A stretch of DNA of 24,915 nucleotides from Scatomorpha gallistercoris (GTDB taxonomy: Bacteria; Bacillota; Clostridia; Oscillospirales; Oscillospiraceae), in contig DVFX01000120.1 of assembly GCA_018713005.1 (NCBI GenBank), forward strand, positions 1 through 24,915, in the 5' to 3' direction. The translations under genes were made by a program, and so were the position numbers. The notes under the pieces are model-generated. The model saw only the letters and a program-made list of their open reading frames with translations, was not told the DNA's origin and did no database searches. Below are positions 20,138-24,915 of the stretch, one piece after another; positions within the stretch are counted from its first letter, which is position 1, and every line of letters begins with the position of its first letter.

Positions 20138-21052
20138 TCAATCCTCACGCGCTTCAAGGACCTCGATGGCCCTCACGAGCATCTCCGCCGCCTCGGCGCG
20201 TGTGAGCGGTTCTGAGAAGGCATCGCCCTCGGTTATGACGCCGCAGGCCGCGAGGTTCGCCGTGGCCTGGGACGCCCAGTCGGCCGTCCTGCCGGTGAAG
20301 GATACCGCCGCCACGTCCGTGGTGTTGAGTACGTTATCCAGCATGACTGCCGCCTCCTGCATGGTGATCGGCTCTCCCGGCTCAAAAACCGCGCCGCCGC
20401 TGACGGAGTAGCCGCTCACGACACCGTCCATGAGCGCGGTGGCGACGTAGGGCTTGAGCCAGGCGTCGATGTCGGCGTCATCGGCAAAGCCGGTGGAGGC
20501 CACGCCGCTGAGCAGGTCTTCGCCCGTCAGCGTCATACACATGGAGAGGAACTCGCCGCGGGATACCTCGCGCTCAGGCTGGAACACCCACTGCGAGCCG
20601 AGCTTTTCTCCCGTGAAAATGCCCCGCTCAGCCAGGGCCACGGCGGCATAGGATGCGGAGTTGCCCTCCATGTCGGAGTAGCTCACGTCGGTTTTCTGCT
20701 TCTCGATGTTGATGATGACGGTGGCCTCCTGGCTCCTGGCGCCGGTGTCGTCCACGGCGCGGTAGCCGAAGTAGTCGCGTCCCTTGCGGTTGGCGTCGGG
20801 TGTGTAGACAAACCTGCCGTCGCCGTTGAGCTCAACCGAGCCCTTGGTGGGCTGGGTGGTGATTTCAAAGGTCACGGCGTCGCCTTCCGGGTCTACTGCT
20901 GCGAGCTGGCCGCCGACACAGACGTTGCGGTAGGTAGTAAGGTTGAGGTTTTCGGCCACGGGTGCGCCCGAGACGGCCAGGGCGGCTCCTGCGGGCAGGA
21001 TGAGCGAGAGGGCGAGCAGCAATGCCGCCGCCTTAAATTTGCGTTTGTGCAT
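20138..21052 (-). CDS. Secreted cadherin/Ig-like protein with SLH domains
   Basis: This 304-residue protein has a signal peptide (KRKFKAAALLLALSLILPAGAALA, cleavage near residue 26). A cadherin-like or bacterial Ig domain spans about residues 30-118: PVAENLNLTTYRN, VDPEGDAVTFEITTQPTKGSVELNGDGRFVYTPD and FGYRAVDDTGARS. About three SLH-type repeats follow (AAVALAERGIFTGE, then FQPEREVSRGEFLSMCMTLTG, FEPGEPITMQEAAVMLDNVL and PLTRAEAAEMLVRAIEVL). SLH repeats hold proteins on the cell wall through secondary wall polymers. The gene is single, preceded by GGAGG, and divergent from the ECF sigma gene at 21220. It may be one of that sigma factor's targets, which is inference from position only. Confidence 0.85.
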   Translation of the reverse strand: MHKRKFKAAALLLALSLILPAGAALAVSGAPVAENLNLTTYRNVCVGGQLAAVDPEGDAVTFEITTQPTKGSVELNGDGRFVYTPDANRKGRDYFGYRAVDDTGARSQEATVIINIEKQKTDVSYSDMEGNSASYAAVALAERGIFTGEKLGSQWVFQPEREVSRGEFLSMCMTLTGEDLLSGVASTGFADDADIDAWLKPYVATALMDGVVSGYSVSGGAVFEPGEPITMQEAAVMLDNVLNTTDVAAVSFTGRTADWASQATANLAACGVITEGDAFSEPLTRAEAAEMLVRAIEVLEARED

Positions 21053-21112
21053 GTATATACCTCCAATGTAAGTGTAAGCCTAGTTTTCGCCCAGTCGGGC
21101 GCAAATATGCAC

Positions 21113-21141
21113 TTTACGCAGATTTAGCTCAGGAGTATAAT
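21113..21141 (+). promoter_or_regulatory. Promoter of the second ECF sigma operon
   Basis: TTTACG at 21113-21118 and TATAAT at 21136-21141 are 17 bases apart. Confidence 0.6.
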
Positions 21142-21161
21142 AATGCTTGAAAAAATTTTTT

Positions 21162-21194
21162 TGCACCCGTGCAATAAAGCCGTTCCCGGGTGCA
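21162..21194 (+). other. Leader hairpin before the second ECF sigma gene
   Basis: TGCACCCG (21162-21169) pairs perfectly with CGGGTGCA (21187-21194) across a 17-base loop, in the 5' leader. A run of seven T directly precedes the stem, so this is not a terminator for this strand. It may be an RNA control element. Confidence 0.35.
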
Positions 21195-21219
21195 TTGTTA
21201 GTGTAGAGGCGGGAAAAAG

Positions 21220-21789
21220 ATGCTTACTTTATTCCTGGTCCAGACGGCTCCGCTGTCCGGGAGCAGTGCCGAGGAGCTGGACCGATGCCTGGCCCGCATG
21301 GCGCAGGGCGACACCGACGCGCTGGGCAGGCTGTACGAAATCACAAGCGAGGCGGTCTATGGCTACGCGCTGAGCCTCACCAAGAACGCTCACGACGCCG
21401 AGGACGTTATGCAGGAGACCTTTGTTCGGGCCCACCTGGCGTCCGGGCAGTACCGCTCGCAGGGCAAGCCCACGGCCTGGCTGCTGCGCATAGCGCGCAA
21501 CCTGGCGCTGATGAAGCTGCGCGAGGGCAAAAATTCGGTGACTATGTCCCCCGAGGACTGGATGGAGACCTTCGCCGACCGGCCCGACTTCACGAGCGAG
21601 GACGCCATGACGCTCGCACAGCTCATGGACGCGCTCACGGATGAGGAGCGCGAGATAGTCTCGCTGCACGCGCTGACCGGCTTCAAGCACCGCGAGATAG
21701 CCGAGATGATGGATTTGGCCCTGCCCACCGTACTCAGCAAGTATCACCGCGCACTCAAAAAATTGAAATCCACACTGCAAGGAGGCTAA
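21220..21789 (+). CDS. ECF-type RNA polymerase sigma factor (paired with RsgI-like protein)
   Basis: This 189-residue protein has sigma region 2 at about 35-105 (LGRLYEITSEAVYGYALSLTKNAHDAEDVMQETFVRAH, then TAWLLRIARNLALMKLRE). Region 4 is at about 130-185 (LAQLMDALTDEEREIVSLHALTGFKHREIAEMMDLALPTVLSKYHRALKKLK). The stop is 3 bases before the anti-sigma gene, so the two are co-translated. The ribosome site is weak (GAGG about 14 bases upstream). It is a canonical ECF factor, not SigI, although its partner has an RsgI-type ectodomain. Codon use matches the GC-rich bulk of the window. Confidence 0.9.
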   Translation: MLTLFLVQTAPLSGSSAEELDRCLARMAQGDTDALGRLYEITSEAVYGYALSLTKNAHDAEDVMQETFVRAHLASGQYRSQGKPTAWLLRIARNLALMKLREGKNSVTMSPEDWMETFADRPDFTSEDAMTLAQLMDALTDEEREIVSLHALTGFKHREIAEMMDLALPTVLSKYHRALKKLKSTLQGG

Positions 21790-21792
21790 GGC

Positions 21793-23289
21793 ATGGACGA
21801 GAACAGGCTCAATGAGCGCATACGCTCCGCTTACTCTCACGCGACCCCCGACTGCCTGGACAAGATTCTGGCCTCCTGCGAGGACAGGAAAGGAACGGTT
21901 ATCAATATGAACGAGAGGAAGAAGAACAGATTTGTCCCCGTCGCCATAGCTGCGGCGCTCGTGCTCGCCATCATAGGCGGCTTCGTAGGATATTCGCTCG
22001 GCAGCGGTCAGGATTCGCCCGCCGTTGAGACCCAGGCTCTGATTGAGAGCGTCATCACGCTCGACGTGAACCCCAGCATAGAGATAGACGTCGACCAGAC
22101 CGACACCGTCACCGGCGTCAAGGCGCTCAACGAGGACGCGCGCATAGTCATTGGCTCCATGGAACTCGAGGGCAGCAGCCTCGATGTTGCGGTCAACGCG
22201 CTCATCGGCTCGATGCTGCAGAACGGCTACCTCGACGATCTGCGCAACTCCATCCTTGTCTCCGTCACCGACGGCGACAGCGCCCGCGCCCAGGCCCTGC
22301 AGAACAGCGTGGCGGGCATGATAAGCGACGCCCTCGGCACAGGCGGCGTGGACGGCGCGGTCATATCCCAGACCGTAACGCCGGACGCCTCCGTCACCGA
22401 GCTTGCCGCCAGCTATAACATAACCGAGGGCAAAGCCGCCCTCATCAGCAAGCTCGTCGCCGCGGACGCCACCCTCACGGTTGAGAGCCTCGTCGGCCTG
22501 CCCATCAACGACATAGCCCTTATCGCCTCTTCCAGGGGCATCACCGACGACTCCGTCACCTCCACCGGCACCGCCAGCGAGGGCGCGTATATCGGCGCTC
22601 AGGCCGCCCTGGAGGCAGCCTGCGCCCACGCCGGCATAGACGTGAACAGCCTCTCCGCCAGCGACGTGAGCTTTGACAGCGAAAACGGCCGCCTGGTCTA
22701 TGAGATAGATATGTACACCTCCGGCACCGAATACGAATACGATATCGACGCGCTCACCGGCGAAGTGGTGAAGTCCCAGCGCGAGAGCTACAACTCCGGC
22801 ACCGGTACGCCGGCCACCCCTGCAAGCGGCGATTACATCGGCGAAACTGCCGCCAAGCAGGCCGCGCTTGACCACTCCGGCGCCAACAGCGCCAATGTCG
22901 TCTGGCTAAAGGCCCAGTTTGAGCGCGATGACGGCCGCTACGTCTACGAGCTGGAGTTTGTGGCCGGCAGCACCAAGTACGAGTACAAGGTTGACGCCAC
23001 GAGCGGGGACGTTGTGAAGTTTGAGAGTGAAACCTTCAACGCCGGCCAGGGTACTGGCGGTCAGAACGCCTCCGGCAGCGTCATAGGCGAAGCCGCGGCC
23101 AAGTCCGCCGCCCTCTCCCACGCCGGTGTCAGTGAGTCCGACGCCAGCAGCATGCGAGTAGAGCTCGATCGCGACGACGGCTACACCATATACGAGGTAG
23201 ATTTCCGCGTCGGGCGTATGGAGTACGAGTACAAGATAGACGCCTACTCCGGCACCGTGCTCCAGGCCGAAAACGACTACGACGACTGA
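21793..23289 (+). CDS. RsgI-like transmembrane anti-sigma factor with three PepSY domains
   Basis: This 498-residue protein has a cytoplasmic N-terminus (1-46), one transmembrane helix (47-70), and a large outside part. The juxtamembrane region SVITLDVNPSIEIDVDQTDTVTGVKALNEDA (86-116) is the RsgI ectodomain signature; its Asn93-Pro94 is the position where RsgI proteins cleave themselves. A helical segment follows to about 260, then three PepSY repeats at about 266-330, 348-412 and 429-493, each of the form IGxxAAxxAAxxHAG ... YEYxIDAxSGxV. The PepSY repeats replace the carbohydrate-binding modules of cellulosome RsgI proteins and probably sense an extracellular signal or inhibit a protease. 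AAGGAGG precedes the start. Confidence 0.87.
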   Translation: MDENRLNERIRSAYSHATPDCLDKILASCEDRKGTVINMNERKKNRFVPVAIAAALVLAIIGGFVGYSLGSGQDSPAVETQALIESVITLDVNPSIEIDVDQTDTVTGVKALNEDARIVIGSMELEGSSLDVAVNALIGSMLQNGYLDDLRNSILVSVTDGDSARAQALQNSVAGMISDALGTGGVDGAVISQTVTPDASVTELAASYNITEGKAALISKLVAADATLTVESLVGLPINDIALIASSRGITDDSVTSTGTASEGAYIGAQAALEAACAHAGIDVNSLSASDVSFDSENGRLVYEIDMYTSGTEYEYDIDALTGEVVKSQRESYNSGTGTPATPASGDYIGETAAKQAALDHSGANSANVVWLKAQFERDDGRYVYELEFVAGSTKYEYKVDATSGDVVKFESETFNAGQGTGGQNASGSVIGEAAAKSAALSHAGVSESDASSMRVELDRDDGYTIYEVDFRVGRMEYEYKIDAYSGTVLQAENDYDD

Positions 23290-23294
23290 AAGCA

Positions 23295-23324
23295 AAAAAG
23301 AGAGGCCCTTCGGCCTCTCTTTTT
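23295..23324. terminator. Bidirectional terminator between the anti-sigma gene and rqcH
   Basis: A 13-base-pair perfect stem (AAAAAGAGAGGCC at 23295-23307 with 23312-23324) has a 4-base CTTC loop. The A-tract and T-tract let it act on both strands. The gap to 23367 holds only a T8 run at 23355-23362. Confidence 0.92.
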
Positions 23325-23367
23325 CAATGCCCTGCCCGCCTCGTGCGGCGCAGGTTTTTTTTACAGC

Positions 23368-24915
23368 TTACGCCTTGAGCTTTTCGGCGAGCTGCGCGTC
23401 GCCCTCGGCGAAGATTGTCTTGTAGTCAGTGTAGACAACCTTGCCCGGCATGGAGCCGGAGGGTTTCTTCACGCGGCGCACCTGGCAGTAGTCGACGGGT
23501 ATCTTGCCCGCGTCGCGGCCTTCGGAGTAGTACGCCGCGAGGCATGCCGCCTCTGCGATGGTCTGCTCGTCCGGCTCCGTATCCATACAGCGGATGATGA
23601 CGTGCGAACCGTGCACGCGCTGAGTATGCAGCCATATGTCCGTGCGGCGCGCGGTCTTGGTGGTGAGCTCGTCGTTCTGCGTGTTGTTGCGCCCTACAAG
23701 TATCTCGTAGCCCGTGCTCGAAACAAAGCTCATCGGCCCGGCCGGCTTCACCCGGCGCTGTTTGCCGCCTCTCGGGGCCTTCAGCACGCCGATTGACATA
23801 AGTTCTGCGCGTATCTCCTGCACATCGCTTTCCCTCTCGGCCCTGCCGAGGACGTCCAGCACGCTCTCGAGGTAATCGAGCTGTTTCTCCCCTGAAGCTA
23901 TGAGTTCCGTCAGATGCTTCTCTGCCGTCTCTGCCTTGCGGTACTCCTTGTAGGCCTGCGCGGCGTTCTGCTGCGGCGTCTTGAGCGGGTCGAGCTTTAT
24001 CGTCACCGTGGGGCAGCCCTCCGTGTAGTAGTCCTCGCAGTCGAGCGTGCGCGCGCCCTTCTGGGCCCGCCAGAGATTGGCCGTGATTAGGTCTCCACGC
24101 CGTCGGAGCTCCTCGCGGTTCTCACTCTTTTTGAGCTCCTCGCGCTGGCTGGCCAGTTTTCGGGCCGTCCTGTCGCGCAGTGTACGCACGGCCTTCACCG
24201 TGTCGTGGGACGCGCGGCGCATGCGCTCTGAGCGGTCGCGCTGAGCGTAGAAGGCGTCCAGCATGGCGGAAAAGCTCTCGCAGGCCACGTTTTCCGCCTC
24301 CGGGCCGTATTGGCCTATGCTCATGAAGGAGAAGTCCTTTAGCTTGCCGTCCAACTTCAGCAGCGTCGGCGTGAGCTCACCGGCCTCCAGGCTTTCGCAA
24401 AGGGCCTCAGATGCCTCGCAGATGTGCTCGTATCCCCCTGCCCTGTGGGCCAGCTCCCTGGCAATCAGCGGCGAGAGGGCGGAAAACGTGTCCAGCAGCG
24501 CCGCCGAGGGCTCCTTTTCCCGGGGCATGGCCTCGAGAAGCCGCCGCCGCTCCTGCGCCTCCAGGGCGAAGAAGCAGGGCTTTGCCGGCCTTTGAGGGTA
24601 CTTGTACAGCATACCGGGCAGCAGACGCCTGTAGGCCTCCTCGCCGAAGTCCACGCGGCGCATGCAGTCTATGATGCGCATGTCCTCGTCACAGAGTATG
24701 ACGTTGGACGCTCTTCCCATCAGCTCCACGACCAGGGAGCGCGCGCACTCCACGCCCAGCTCGTCGCGGCCAGTAAGGGAGAGCACTACCATGCGCTCCC
24801 ACTCCGGCTGCGTGACCGAATCTATTCTCGCGCCGGTGAGGTGCTTGCGCATGAGCATGCAGAACATCGGCGGCTTGTCCGGGTTCTCGTATTTCTCATC
24901 GGTGAAGTTCAGGCG
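23368..24915 (-). CDS. rqcH: Ribosome quality control protein RqcH (NFACT family), 5' end outside window
   Basis: The reading frame stays open to the window edge. Sixteen codons before the first in-frame ATG read RLNFTDEKYENPDKPP, which runs into the conserved PPMFCMLMRKHLTGARI of the NFACT-N domain. The N-terminal part, about 50 residues, is therefore missing. The 515 visible residues cover most of NFACT-N, a middle coiled-coil region (about RDRTARKLASQREELKKSENREELRR), and the C-terminal NFACT-R domain with TDIWLHTQRVHGSHVIIR. RqcH binds the large ribosomal subunit after a stall and adds alanine tails to the nascent chain, marking it for breakdown. Older annotations call it fibronectin-binding protein. 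Confidence 0.92.
   Translation of the reverse strand, partial: RLNFTDEKYENPDKPPMFCMLMRKHLTGARIDSVTQPEWERMVVLSLTGRDELGVECARSLVVELMGRASNVILCDEDMRIIDCMRRVDFGEEAYRRLLPGMLYKYPQRPAKPCFFALEAQERRRLLEAMPREKEPSAALLDTFSALSPLIARELAHRAGGYEHICEASEALCESLEAGELTPTLLKLDGKLKDFSFMSIGQYGPEAENVACESFSAMLDAFYAQRDRSERMRRASHDTVKAVRTLRDRTARKLASQREELKKSENREELRRRGDLITANLWRAQKGARTLDCEDYYTEGCPTVTIKLDPLKTPQQNAAQAYKEYRKAETAEKHLTELIASGEKQLDYLESVLDVLGRAERESDVQEIRAELMSIGVLKAPRGGKQRRVKPAGPMSFVSSTGYEILVGRNNTQNDELTTKTARRTDIWLHTQRVHGSHVIIRCMDTEPDEQTIAEAACLAAYYSEGRDAGKIPVDYCQVRRVKKPSGSMPGKVVYTDYKTIFAEGDAQLAEKLKA

Noticed and set aside
21229..22875. Open frame of 548 codons on the minus strand across the sigma and anti-sigma genes
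   Set aside because: It is a shadow of two well-supported genes, with a repetitive Val/Gly/Ala/Asp composition and no recognisable domain.

Overview
The window looks like a chromosomal piece of a Gram-positive anaerobe of the Clostridia, probably a gut Oscillospiraceae-like organism. This is inferred from gene content: a UgtP-type glycolipid synthase, PlsY, YerB/DUF3048 lipoprotein, DUF436/YwlG protein, SLH-domain wall protein, an RsgI-type anti-sigma factor, RqcH, and the fhs-fchA-folD one-carbon operon. Most of the window is GC-rich. The first 2.4 kb is visibly richer in A+T and differs in codon use. No tRNA, rRNA, CRISPR array, transposase or phage gene was seen.

Layout. (1) 1-2370: an XRE regulator, an ECF sigma factor, a membrane protein with the look of its anti-sigma factor, and a small secreted protein, closed by a strong terminator. 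(2) 2493-3640: an orphan PadR regulator and a Phd/RelE-type toxin-antitoxin pair with its own promoter and operator-like repeats. (3) 3642-9214: a lipid-related neighbourhood. A plsY-like acyltransferase and a diacylglycerol glycosyltransferase form an operon divergent from a TetR regulator. Next comes a divergent pair made of an intact radical SAM enzyme and a paralogue that has lost the 4Fe-4S cysteines, followed by a truncated alarmone-synthetase-like gene. (4) 9299-13144: an alpha/beta hydrolase, a large PEP/pyruvate-binding protein with a degenerate KaiC-like front domain, and secG. (5) 13314-16065: a flavodoxin-fold oxidoreductase, a DUF3048 lipoprotein and a DUF436 protein. The last two are driven by back-to-back promoters that share one -35 element, and a 240-bp array of paired TGTTG iterons fills the DUF436 leader. 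(6) 16114-19920: fhs, fchA, folD and a formate/nitrite channel on the minus strand, all translationally coupled. (7) 20138-23289: an SLH surface protein, then a second ECF sigma factor with an RsgI-like, PepSY-containing anti-sigma factor. (8) 23368-24915: the 3' part of rqcH, running off the window.

How the parts fit. The most unusual system is region 3. One 8-mer, GTCCAATG, overlaps the -35 position of both the plsY-glycosyltransferase promoter and the radical SAM promoter, and occurs once more upstream of tetR. This suggests that the lipid operon, the TetR gene and the radical SAM gene are one regulon. The dead radical SAM paralogue next to the live one suggests an enzyme plus pseudo-enzyme partner. 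The one-carbon operon is also informative: FolD lacks the two residues used for cyclohydrolase chemistry, and the adjacent FchA would supply that step, with formate entering or leaving through the co-transcribed channel.
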